A program made the translations under genes and the position numbers. Below are positions 1-7,053 of a stretch of 36,907 bases of DNA, in pieces. The DNA comes from an uncultured Eubacteriales bacterium. GTDB lineage: Bacteria; Bacillota; Clostridia; Lachnospirales; Lachnospiraceae. Location: positions 1 through 36,907 of the forward strand of contig URMF01000036.1 in the NCBI GenBank assembly GCA_900548855.1. The letters run 5' to 3'. The notes below the pieces were generated by a model that saw only the letters and a program-made list of their open reading frames with translations, was not told the origin of the DNA and made no database searches. How positions within the stretch are numbered: the stretch's first letter is position 1; each line of letters starts with the position of its first letter.

Positions 1-192
1 ACCTTTAGCGGACAGCCGATTGCGACTCCACAGCCGAAGGCAGCCGCAAAACCATCCTTCTTAAATGGGGCACAGGGAAGTGCAGTAAATAATACGCCAC
101 AGGCGGCGCCGGTGACTACAGCCAGACCGCAGGCTCCAAAACAGGATGTAGATGGAAGTATCAAAATTCCGGAATTTTTAAAGAGAAGATAA
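1..192 (+). CDS. ftsZ: Cell division protein FtsZ, C-terminal end (5' truncated by window edge)
   Basis: Only the last 63 codons are visible. They encode a low-complexity linker rich in Ala, Pro, Gln and Thr, ending in DGSIKIPEFLKRR and a TAA stop. The IKIPEFLKRR tail matches the conserved C-terminal peptide of FtsZ, which binds FtsA, SepF and other division partners; the linker before it is normally disordered and variable. FtsZ is the tubulin-like GTPase that forms the division ring. The assignment is supported by the next genes, since ftsZ lies directly upstream of spoIIGA-sigE-sigG in many Clostridia and Bacilli. The GTPase domain is outside the window, so the call rests on the tail motif and context. 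A hairpin terminator follows the stop. Confidence 0.85.
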   Translation, partial: TFSGQPIATPQPKAAAKPSFLNGAQGSAVNNTPQAAPVTTARPQAPKQDVDGSIKIPEFLKRR

Positions 193-219
193 GATATTTT
201 AGTTGAGAGAAAATATACG

Positions 220-257
220 AAAACAGCTGATAGATGTTATGTCTGTCAGCTGTTTTT
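220..257 (+). terminator. Intrinsic terminator after ftsZ
   Basis: AAACAGCTGA (221-230) can pair with TCAGCTGTTT (247-256), with further pairing inside (ATAGA with GTCTG by wobble), followed by a T-rich run. It separates ftsZ from the sporulation operon. Confidence 0.8.
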
Positions 258-287
258 GCTTTTTAAATGCGAAAGCAGCGGCATGAA

Positions 288-321
288 TTCGACTTTTTTT
301 GATGACAGCATGGTCTATACT
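288..321 (+). promoter_or_regulatory. Putative Spo0A-dependent promoter of spoIIGA-sigE
   Basis: TTCGACT (288-294) differs at one base from the 0A box TTCGACA, and TATACT (316-321) is a good -10. The gap between TTCGAC and TATACT is 22 bp. In B. subtilis the spoIIG promoter is known for an over-long spacing of about 22 bp with 0A boxes at the -35 region. The same arrangement here is read directly; activity is inferred. Confidence 0.55.
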
Positions 322-348
322 TTTTGATAAAGAAGCAGGAGGAATGAA

Positions 349-1212
349 TTGCAGATTACAGTCTATCTCGATGTCATTTTTTTAATCAATTTTATCGCAG
401 ATTTCTTTGTATTATTCATAACGGGAGTTATTCTGAAACAGAGAATTGTGGCGTGGAGATTAGTGACCGGGGCAGTATTTGGTGCAGGAATGCTTCTTTT
501 CTTTATTCTGTCTCCATTTTTGCAAAATGGAAGGACGGGAGCTGCCATTTGTGTTGGAATCAGTATGGGAGCCGTTGCAATTTCCTACGGAAGAAGGAAT
601 GGGGGATTGATACGGAAATGGTTCCTTTCCACCACTATTATGGTTCTGATTGGCAGTGTAATGAATTATTTGAGGTACATATCCGGCGAAACAACCTTAC
701 AGCTTTGTAAGTGGATGGCTTTGTTTGCCGGAAGCAGTATCGGTGTCTGGATACTTCTGTGCTATTTAAAAAAAACAATGGGGAAGACAAAAGGATTATA
801 TCTGATTGAGATAAAGCATGGAAACCGGATTACGGTAGAGCGGGTATATATGGATACCGGTAATTTTCTGAGGGATCCCTTATTTGAAAAACCGGTTATT
901 CTATTGAGTGAGAGGCTTGTCAAAAGCTGTCTGACAGAAGATGAAATAGATATTATAGAACAATATAAAGAAAGTGGAAGGCTTAACTATCAGGTATTGC
1001 TAACCAACAGGCTGCAAAAGAGAGATTGTTTTCATGAGATTGCATATGAAAGTGTGGGAAATCCATCCGGAAGGCTGCTTTGCTTGCTGATGGATGAGAT
1101 TGATATTCATGGTTCAGGCAGAATCTTAAAAAGGCAGCCGGTTGCGGTTGGTCCGGAAGGACTGTTTGAAGGAAAAGGATATCAGGGTTTGCTGCACCAG
1201 GATTGCATCTAA
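349..1212 (+). CDS. spoIIGA: Sporulation sigma-E factor-processing peptidase SpoIIGA
   Basis: SpoIIGA is a membrane aspartic protease that cleaves the pro-sequence of sigma-E in the mother cell after a forespore signal. The 287-aa product has about five hydrophobic segments in residues 1-140 and a soluble C-terminal protease domain. The catalytic motif is D169-T-G in VYMDTGNFLRDPL, as in the family. The N-terminal VYLDVIFLINF is also typical. The start is TTG at 349, with AGGAGG at 337-342 six bases upstream; no in-frame ATG fits. The gene lies just upstream of sigE, its substrate gene, with only a short gap, so they form one operon behind the 0A-type promoter. The length is normal for the family. 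Confidence 0.95.
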   Translation: MQITVYLDVIFLINFIADFFVLFITGVILKQRIVAWRLVTGAVFGAGMLLFFILSPFLQNGRTGAAICVGISMGAVAISYGRRNGGLIRKWFLSTTIMVLIGSVMNYLRYISGETTLQLCKWMALFAGSSIGVWILLCYLKKTMGKTKGLYLIEIKHGNRITVERVYMDTGNFLRDPLFEKPVILLSERLVKSCLTEDEIDIIEQYKESGRLNYQVLLTNRLQKRDCFHEIAYESVGNPSGRLLCLLMDEIDIHGSGRILKRQPVAVGPEGLFEGKGYQGLLHQDCI

Positions 1213-1230
1213 CATTTTTTGGAGGATAAT

Positions 1231-1971
1231 ATGGTGAATATAGTCAGTAATGATAAATTTAAGCTTACCATGATGAAAAATATGGCGAGTATGTTTTTTA
1301 TGCCAAAAAAGGAGATACATTATATCGGAGGCGCAGACATTCTGCCACCGCCGTTAGAGTCGGAGGAAGAACAGGAACTGCTGAAAAAGCTTGGGACTAT
1401 GGATGATACCGAGGTAAAAAGTATTCTGATTGAGAGAAATTTGAGACTTGTAGTATACATAGCAAAGAAATTTGACAATACCGGTGTAGGGGTAGAGGAT
1501 TTGATATCTATTGGAACCATTGGATTGATAAAAGCAATTAATACCTTTAAGCTGGATAAAAAAATTAAACTTGCAACCTATGCTTCGCGCTGCATTGAGA
1601 ATGAGATTTTAATGTATTTGAGAAGAAGTGCCAAGACCAAAATGGAAGTATCCATTGATGAACCCTTAAATGTTGACTGGGACGGAAATGAATTGCTGCT
1701 GTCAGACATTTTAGGAACGGAGGAGGATATTATTTACCGGGATTTAGAGGATGAAGTAGACCGGGAATTGTTAAAGAAAGCAATGTCGATTCTGACAGAG
1801 CGTGAAAAGACAATTATTGATTTGCGGTTTGGGCTCAACAATGAAAAAGGAGAGGAGATGACGCAGAAAGAGGTAGCAGACCTGCTGGGAATTTCTCAAT
1901 CTTATATTTCGAGGCTTGAGAAAAAAATTATGAAACGTCTAAAGAAAGAAATGTTAAGAATTGGTTCCTGA
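1231..1971 (+). CDS. sigE: RNA polymerase sporulation sigma factor SigE (pro-sigma-E)
   Basis: Mother-cell sigma factor for early sporulation genes, made as an inactive membrane-associated precursor. ATG 1231 is chosen over the in-frame TTG at 1219 because GGAGG (1221-1225) lies at the right distance before the ATG and overlaps the TTG. The product is 246 aa. Residues 1-30 form the hydrophobic/basic pro-sequence. The segment YIGGADILPPPL from Y31 matches the conserved region around the SpoIIGA cleavage site. Region 2 follows (RNLRLVVYIAKKFDNTGVGVEDLISIGTIGL), including core-binding and -10 recognition parts, and region 4 with the helix-turn-helix QKEVADLLGISQSYISRLEKK. Cotranscribed with spoIIGA. 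Confidence 0.96.
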   Translation: MVNIVSNDKFKLTMMKNMASMFFMPKKEIHYIGGADILPPPLESEEEQELLKKLGTMDDTEVKSILIERNLRLVVYIAKKFDNTGVGVEDLISIGTIGLIKAINTFKLDKKIKLATYASRCIENEILMYLRRSAKTKMEVSIDEPLNVDWDGNELLLSDILGTEEDIIYRDLEDEVDRELLKKAMSILTEREKTIIDLRFGLNNEKGEEMTQKEVADLLGISQSYISRLEKKIMKRLKKEMLRIGS

Positions 1972-2041
1972 TATTTTGTATAAAGCCAGTTGCATTTGTG
2001 AATCCTTAAACTTATAGAACAGTTTTAAGGAGGACGATGAA

Positions 2042-2821
2042 ATGGCACTTAATAAAGTCGTTATATGTGGTGTTAATACTGCGAAATTACCACTGCTCAC
2101 AAATGAAGAAAAAAATGAACTATTTATTCAGATTGAGCAGGGGGATGCGGCAGCGAGAGAGAAGCTCATTAAGGGCAACTTAAGGCTTGTGTTAAGTGTG
2201 ATTCAGCGTTTTGCAAATGCTTCGGAGAATGCAGATGATTTGTTTCAGGTGGGATGTATTGGATTGATGAAGGCGATTGATAATTTTGACAGAAGCCTGA
2301 ATGTCAAGTTTTCAACTTACGCAGTACCTATGATTATTGGGGAATGCAGACGGTATCTGCGGGACAATAATTCTATCCGTGTATCCCGGTCTTTAAGGGA
2401 TATTGCGTATAAGGCGATTTATGCCAAGGAGCGCATATTAAGGGACGAGGACAGAGAGCCAACTATTGATGAGGTGGCAAAGGAGATTGAAATGGATAAG
2501 GAAATGGTGGTAATGGCGCTGGATGCGATTGCTACACCGGTTTCCCTGTATGATCCGGTTTATCAGGAAGGGGGAGATACCCTTTATATTATGGACCAGG
2601 TTAGCGATAAGAAGAATAAAGAGGAAAACTGGGTGGAAAACATTTCCCTAAAGGAGGCTATGAACCGCCTGTCTGAGCGCGAATACAATATTATCCGGCT
2701 GCGCTTTTTTGAGGGAAAGACGCAGACGGAGGTGGCGAATGAGATTGCAATTTCCCAGGCACAAGTGTCCCGGCTTGAAAAATCTGCATTGAAAAGTATG
2801 AAAAATTATTTAGATATTTAA
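2042..2821 (+). CDS. sigG: RNA polymerase sporulation sigma factor SigG
   Basis: Forespore-specific late sigma factor of 259 aa. The N-terminal MALNKVVICGVNTAKLPLLTNEEKNELF is the family hallmark. It is followed by region 2 (GNLRLVLSVIQRFANASENADDLFQVGCIGLMKAIDNFD), region 3 (SLRDIAYKA...EPTIDEVAKEIEM) and region 4 with helix-turn-helix TQTEVANEIAISQAQVSRLEKSA. AAGGAGGA at 2027-2034 precedes the ATG. There is a 70-bp gap after sigE. In it GTATA (1978-1982) and AATCCTT (2001-2007) faintly resemble a sigma-F/G type -35/-10 pair, which would fit known control of sigG, but the match is weak. No terminator separates it from sigE, so readthrough is also possible. Confidence 0.96.
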   Translation: MALNKVVICGVNTAKLPLLTNEEKNELFIQIEQGDAAAREKLIKGNLRLVLSVIQRFANASENADDLFQVGCIGLMKAIDNFDRSLNVKFSTYAVPMIIGECRRYLRDNNSIRVSRSLRDIAYKAIYAKERILRDEDREPTIDEVAKEIEMDKEMVVMALDAIATPVSLYDPVYQEGGDTLYIMDQVSDKKNKEENWVENISLKEAMNRLSEREYNIIRLRFFEGKTQTEVANEIAISQAQVSRLEKSALKSMKNYLDI

Positions 2822-2832
2822 TAGTAAATGCG

Positions 2833-2861
2833 TTGTCAATCCTCTCAAAATATGCTATAAT
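2833..2861 (+). promoter_or_regulatory. Sigma-A promoter of the P-loop kinase gene
   Basis: TTGTCA (2833-2838), a 17-bp spacer and a perfect TATAAT (2856-2861), preceded by TGC as in an extended -10. This is one of the best vegetative promoters in the window and marks the end of the sporulation block. Confidence 0.8.
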
Positions 2862-2924
2862 TTGGCTTGATTATTGAATTACAGAAGATTTAAGCCAGAG
2901 TGGCATAAAGGAGGCATATATAAC

Positions 2925-3494
2925 ATGAAACATTTAATATTGGTTACATCACCACCAGCATGCGGAAAGACTTTTATTTCCAAGCAGCTTGCAAAGGCAT
3001 TGACAAACTGCGTTTATTTGGACAAGGATACGCTGATTGTATTATCCAAACAAATTTTTAAAGTGGCTGGAGAGGAATATAACCGGTCTTCGGATTTCTT
3101 TCAGAGAGAGATTCGTGATTATGAATATTATTGTGTTTTAGATTTAGCGATGGAAGCATTGGATTATAATGACACAGTTTTGATTAATGCACCATTTACG
3201 GATGAGATAAGAGATGATGAATATCTAGATTCCCTGCGGGAACGGCTGGCAAAGCACGGAGCGGAGCTGGTGGTCATCTGGGTTAATACCAGAGTAGAAG
3301 TATGTAAAGAAAGAATGATTAAGCGTAATTCGGATAGAGATACCTGGAAGCTGGAGCATTGGGATGAATATATTGCAAGCTGTAATTTTAACCAACCGGA
3401 TAATATCAAGGAGCTTATTGTGTTTGAAAATTCTTCTGAGGAAGAGTTTAACGATTCGATTAAACGGGTAGTAAAACAGTTACGAGGTGAGTAA
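2925..3494 (+). CDS. P-loop nucleotide kinase / AAA_33-type ATPase of unknown substrate
   Basis: A 189-aa protein starting at ATG 2925, with AAAGGAGG at 2907-2914. A longer in-frame TTG start at 2874 exists but has no ribosome binding site. The N-terminus MKHLILVTSPPACGKTFISKQL is a Walker A loop (CGKT at residues 13-16) on the first beta strand. VYLDKDT follows, then VLINAPF, a Walker B-like strand, and a late R-rich segment (CKERMIKRNSDRDTWK) that resembles the lid of small-molecule and zeta-toxin-like kinases. The first Gly of the Walker A motif is replaced by Ser. The substrate cannot be deduced. It has its own sigma-A promoter and is followed by a long hairpin, then glgB; no functional link with glycogen is evident. 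Confidence 0.75.
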   Translation: MKHLILVTSPPACGKTFISKQLAKALTNCVYLDKDTLIVLSKQIFKVAGEEYNRSSDFFQREIRDYEYYCVLDLAMEALDYNDTVLINAPFTDEIRDDEYLDSLRERLAKHGAELVVIWVNTRVEVCKERMIKRNSDRDTWKLEHWDEYIASCNFNQPDNIKELIVFENSSEEEFNDSIKRVVKQLRGE

Positions 3495-3528
3495 AAGAGA
3501 ACGACGCTTGCAAAAGCGTCGTTCTCTT
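3495..3528 (+). terminator. Perfect 15-bp hairpin after the kinase gene, without U-tract
   Basis: AAGAGAACGACGCTT (3495-3509), loop GCAA, AAGCGTCGTTCTCTT (3514-3528). It starts directly after the stop codon. On the + strand it is followed by ACGATAAG rather than a T run, so it may act as a weak terminator or as an RNA-stabilising element before glgB. GCAA is a stable GNRA tetraloop. Confidence 0.6.
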
Positions 3529-3559
3529 ACGATAAGAAAATATTAATGAGGAGTGAAAC

Positions 3560-5854
3560 ATGACGAACAAAAGACCGGTATTTGCAATTAACTGGACAGA
3601 GGTGGAGTCGTTGACAGCAGGTTGTCATGATAATCCGCACCATGTATTGGGAATGCATGAAACCATAGATGGTGTATATATTAATGCATACTTTCCCGGG
3701 GCAGAGTCTGTAGCGGCTGTTTCTAAGAATACGAAAAATACATACGAGCTTATAAGCAACCGTGTAAGTGGTTTCTTTTCTGTTAAGATTCCGAACCAGC
3801 AGAGTTTTGTATATTATTTCAAGGTGACATTAGCAGATGGAACAGAGAAGACAGTGATTGACCCTTATGCATTTGAACCAGTGATTGACCCAATTGACAT
3901 CAGCAGGTTTAATGATGGAATTCACTATGAAATATATGAGAAATTAGGGGCGCATCCCTGCATGCTGGATGGGATAAAGGGCGTCTTGTTTGCAGTATGG
4001 GCTCCCCATGCAGCAAGAGTGTCTGTTGTAGGTAATTTTAATAACTGGAATGGTAAAATACATATGATGCGTAGAATTGAATATTCTGGTATCTTTGAAT
4101 TATTTATTCCGGGTATTGAAGCCGGAGAGATTTATAAATATGAGATTCTCACAAAATCGGGTAATACCTTTATGAAGCCTGACCCATATGAGAATGCGGC
4201 AGAATTAAGACCGGCAAATGCATCTAAGATTGCAGATTTAACCTATACGTGGAAGGACGCAGATTATTATAAAAAGCAGGCATTGGTAAAAAGCGAGATG
4301 CCGATGAATATCTATGAGGTACATCTGGGCTCCTTTAAGCGACCAGGGGATGGAAGAGAATTTTTCAATTATCGGGAAATTGCGGAGGAGCTGGCAGATT
4401 ATGCTGCAGATATGGGGTATACGCATATTGAGCTTATGCCTGTAATGGAGCATGAGCAGGATAGTACACTTGGCTATCAGACAACCGGATTTTATGCACC
4501 AACCTCCAGGTATGGTGAACCAGTGGATTTCATGTACTTTGTAGACTATATGCATAGCCGCGGAATTGGAGTAATTTGTGACTGGGTTCCGAGCCAGTTT
4601 CCAATGAATGCAGGTGGGCTTGCCAGATTTGACGGGGAGCCGTTGTATGAGCCGGCAGATGCCAGAAGAAGTGAGAATCCGAGATGGGGCACCTATATTT
4701 TTGATTATGGGCGGAATGAGGTAAGGAATTATCTGGTTTCCAATGCATTATACTGGGTATCGAAATATCATTTAGACGGACTTCGGATTGACAGTGCGGC
4801 ATCTATGCTGTATCTGGATTACGGAAGGTCTTATGGCAATTGGATTCCCAATCAGTATGGTGGCAATGAAAATCTGGAGGCAATTGCATTTTTTAAAGAA
4901 CTGAATGGCATTTTAAATGAGCGTTTTCCAAATTGCATGGTAATTGTGGAAGAGGAATCCGGATGGCCGATGCTGACAGAGAGTATCGCCCAGGGTGGTA
5001 TGGGATTTGATTACCGCTGGAACATGTCATGGATGAAGGATTTACTCTCTTATATGGCGCTTGACCCACTGTATCGTAAATATGAGCACAAAAAGCTCAC
5101 CAATAGCTTATCAAATGCCTATGATGAAAATTATATTTTGGAATTTTCACATAATGAGGTAGTGGGGGGAAAGGGTTCCATTGTGGACCAGATGCCAGGA
5201 GGTTATGAGGAGAAATTCTCCAATCTTCGGCTGTTATATGGTTATATGATGACCCATCCCGGGAAGAAGCTTTTATTTATGGGACAGGAATTTGCACAGT
5301 TTAAAGAATTTTCAGAGTCAGGAGAAATTGACTGGGAGCTGTTGGATTTTGATGCACATACAATTTTAAGGGATTATGTGAAGGCATTAAATCATTTATA
5401 TAAAAAAGAACCGGCACTGTATGCGTTAGACAACAATGCAGCCGGATTCGAGTGGATAAATGCTACGGCGGCAAATGAGAGTATTGTGTCCTTCTTGCGG
5501 AAAACCGCAAAGAAAGAAGATACCTTGCTGATTGTATGTAATTTTACTCCGACCGCCTATGATAAGTATAAGGTGGGTGTGCCTTATGCCGGAAGCTACA
5601 AAGAGATTTTCTGTAGTGATAATGAAAATTTTGGCGGGGATGGCAGCAGGAATCATGCAGTCCGGGTAAGCAGGAGAAGCGCATGTGACGGGCGTAGTAA
5701 TTCCATTACAATCGGTCTGGCACCGCTTTCTATGAGTATTTTTAAGATGGCAAAGAGTGGAGCAGATACGGTCAGGAAAAAAAGAGATACCGGAAAAAAG
5801 CAGACGGCTGTATCGAAGCCCGCAAGGAAAAAAGTAACAAAAAAGGCGCAATAA
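3560..5854 (+). CDS. glgB: GlgB-family 1,4-alpha-glucan branching protein with altered active site
   Basis: GH13 branching enzymes cut alpha-1,4-glucan chains and re-attach them by alpha-1,6 bonds in glycogen synthesis. The 764-aa product has an N-terminal GlgB domain (HHVLGMHE), a CBM48 domain (about 140-215, VLFAVWAPHAARVSVVGNFNNW), the TIM barrel (about 250-610) and a C-terminal beta domain. The nucleophile D411 (GLRID) and the acid/base region E464-E465 (VEEES) are present. However, region I reads DWVPSQFP with Q346 in place of the usual His, and region IV reads SHNEVVGGKGS with N532 where family members have the third catalytic Asp. It may be inactive, changed in specificity, or a second paralog. 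Residues 736-764 are a Lys/Arg-rich tail. Start ATG 3560 with GAGGAG upstream. Confidence 0.85.
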   Translation: MTNKRPVFAINWTEVESLTAGCHDNPHHVLGMHETIDGVYINAYFPGAESVAAVSKNTKNTYELISNRVSGFFSVKIPNQQSFVYYFKVTLADGTEKTVIDPYAFEPVIDPIDISRFNDGIHYEIYEKLGAHPCMLDGIKGVLFAVWAPHAARVSVVGNFNNWNGKIHMMRRIEYSGIFELFIPGIEAGEIYKYEILTKSGNTFMKPDPYENAAELRPANASKIADLTYTWKDADYYKKQALVKSEMPMNIYEVHLGSFKRPGDGREFFNYREIAEELADYAADMGYTHIELMPVMEHEQDSTLGYQTTGFYAPTSRYGEPVDFMYFVDYMHSRGIGVICDWVPSQFPMNAGGLARFDGEPLYEPADARRSENPRWGTYIFDYGRNEVRNYLVSNALYWVSKYHLDGLRIDSAASMLYLDYGRSYGNWIPNQYGGNENLEAIAFFKELNGILNERFPNCMVIVEEESGWPMLTESIAQGGMGFDYRWNMSWMKDLLSYMALDPLYRKYEHKKLTNSLSNAYDENYILEFSHNEVVGGKGSIVDQMPGGYEEKFSNLRLLYGYMMTHPGKKLLFMGQEFAQFKEFSESGEIDWELLDFDAHTILRDYVKALNHLYKKEPALYALDNNAAGFEWINATAANESIVSFLRKTAKKEDTLLIVCNFTPTAYDKYKVGVPYAGSYKEIFCSDNENFGGDGSRNHAVRVSRRSACDGRSNSITIGLAPLSMSIFKMAKSGADTVRKKRDTGKKQTAVSKPARKKVTKKAQ

Positions 5855-5869
5855 AATAATTACAATAAA

Positions 5870-5922
5870 GGCCAGGCTGTCACCGAAGCTACATCAATTA
5901 CAGGGTGGCAGCCTTGTTTTCT
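5870..5922 (+). terminator. Intrinsic terminator after glgB
   Basis: GGCTGTCACC (5875-5884) pairs with GGTGGCAGCC (5904-5913) with one G-U pair, 19-nt loop, followed by TTGTTTTCT. Confidence 0.7.
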
Positions 5923-5944
5923 GAACAGAAATGGAGTGAGTGTA

Positions 5945-6829
5945 ATGTTATTAGAAGCAAATGCGGCACAGACAGTAGAGGAAGCAGCAAAGAATATGGA
6001 GGATTCAGCTGGGATTGTCAGAAAGACTCTGGATGATATTATAGGCTGGCTCATCAGTAAATCCGGAAGTGTTTTGGTAGCAATTCTTTTTATCATAATC
6101 GGACTGCGGCTTGTCAGTGTTTTTATGAAAATATTACGGCGTTCTTTTGAGCGTTCCAAGATGGAATCCTCAGTTGCCGGTTTTTTGTTGTCGATTATAC
6201 GGGTACTTTGTTATACATTGGTATTTATTACCGCAGCAGCTATTGTGGGATTTGAAGTGACCAGCTTTGTAACAATACTTGGTACGGCATCTCTGGCAAT
6301 CGGTCTGGCTTTGCAGGGTGCGCTATCGAACCTTGCAGGAGGTGTGCTGATTCTTTTGTTAAAGCCCTTTGAACTGGGAGATTATATAATAGAAAATAAC
6401 AAGAACAACGAGGGAACCGTTATTTCCATTGATATCTTCTATACACGGCTCCGGACCCATGACAACAAGATAGTGGTCATTCCCAATGGCATCTTAGCAG
6501 ACAACAGTCTTGTGAATCTTACAAATGAAACGAAGCGTAAGGTGGAAATCAAGATAGCCATTGCTTATAATAGCGATATTAAACGGGTAAAGGAAATCGT
6601 ATATGGGCTTCTTAATGAGGATGGAAGAATTCTGGATGAGGAGTCCAAGGATGTATTTATTGACTCCTTTGATGACAGTGGAATGACGCTGGGAATCCGT
6701 GCATGGGTCAGGACAGAAGATTACTGGAGTACCACCTGGGATTTAAGGGAAAAGGTAAAGACGGCTTTTGATGAAGGACAGATTGAGATTCCGTATAACC
6801 GGCTGGAGGTAGATTTGCTGGATAGGTAA
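5945..6829 (+). CDS. MscS-type small-conductance mechanosensitive channel
   Basis: A channel in the cytoplasmic membrane that releases solutes during hypo-osmotic shock. The 294-aa product starts at ATG 5945 with GGAG at 5933-5936; a GTG at 5936 overlaps that ribosome binding site and is less likely. Three membrane segments are visible: about residues 35-60 (SGSVLVAILFIIIGLRLVSVF), 75-100 (LLSIIRVLCYTLVFITAAAIVGF) and the pore helix TM3, rich in Gly and Ala (TILGTASLAIGLALQGALSNLAGGVLILLL). The latter is the MscS signature. The beta domain follows (FELGDYI...VIPNGILADNSLVNLT), then the C-terminal alpha/beta domain. Its length is usual for short MscS proteins. It lies alone between a terminator and the promoter of the next gene. 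Confidence 0.92.
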   Translation: MLLEANAAQTVEEAAKNMEDSAGIVRKTLDDIIGWLISKSGSVLVAILFIIIGLRLVSVFMKILRRSFERSKMESSVAGFLLSIIRVLCYTLVFITAAAIVGFEVTSFVTILGTASLAIGLALQGALSNLAGGVLILLLKPFELGDYIIENNKNNEGTVISIDIFYTRLRTHDNKIVVIPNGILADNSLVNLTNETKRKVEIKIAIAYNSDIKRVKEIVYGLLNEDGRILDEESKDVFIDSFDDSGMTLGIRAWVRTEDYWSTTWDLREKVKTAFDEGQIEIPYNRLEVDLLDR

Positions 6830-6941
6830 TGATATCAAGAAATATAACAGAGTAGGGGTAACTTCATTGATATGATAAAATATGCGATGAAATGAGTAAA
6901 ATATACAATAAAATCTATAAATATGCAAAAAGAAAGTGTAA

Positions 6942-6984
6942 TTATACATATTTGTATTGACAAATGTATAAGCTGTAGTAAAAT
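6942..6984 (+). promoter_or_regulatory. Promoter of the argD-like gene with an overlapping inverted repeat
   Basis: TTGACA (6957-6962), a 16-bp spacer, TAAAAT (6979-6984). TTATACAT (6942-6949) and ATGTATAA (6964-6971) form a perfect 8-bp inverted repeat that brackets the -35 element, a position suited to an operator. The regulator is unknown; ArgR would be a guess from the downstream gene, and the repeat does not match an ARG box well. Confidence 0.6.
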
Positions 6985-7053
6985 ATGGAGATATACAATT
7001 ATAAAGTATTTTGCATTACAAAAATACAGGACAGACAAGAAAGAGGGATGATT

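Noticed and set aside
1219..1230. TTG 1219 as the start of sigE
   Set aside because: The TTG overlaps the GGAGG ribosome site that serves ATG 1231.
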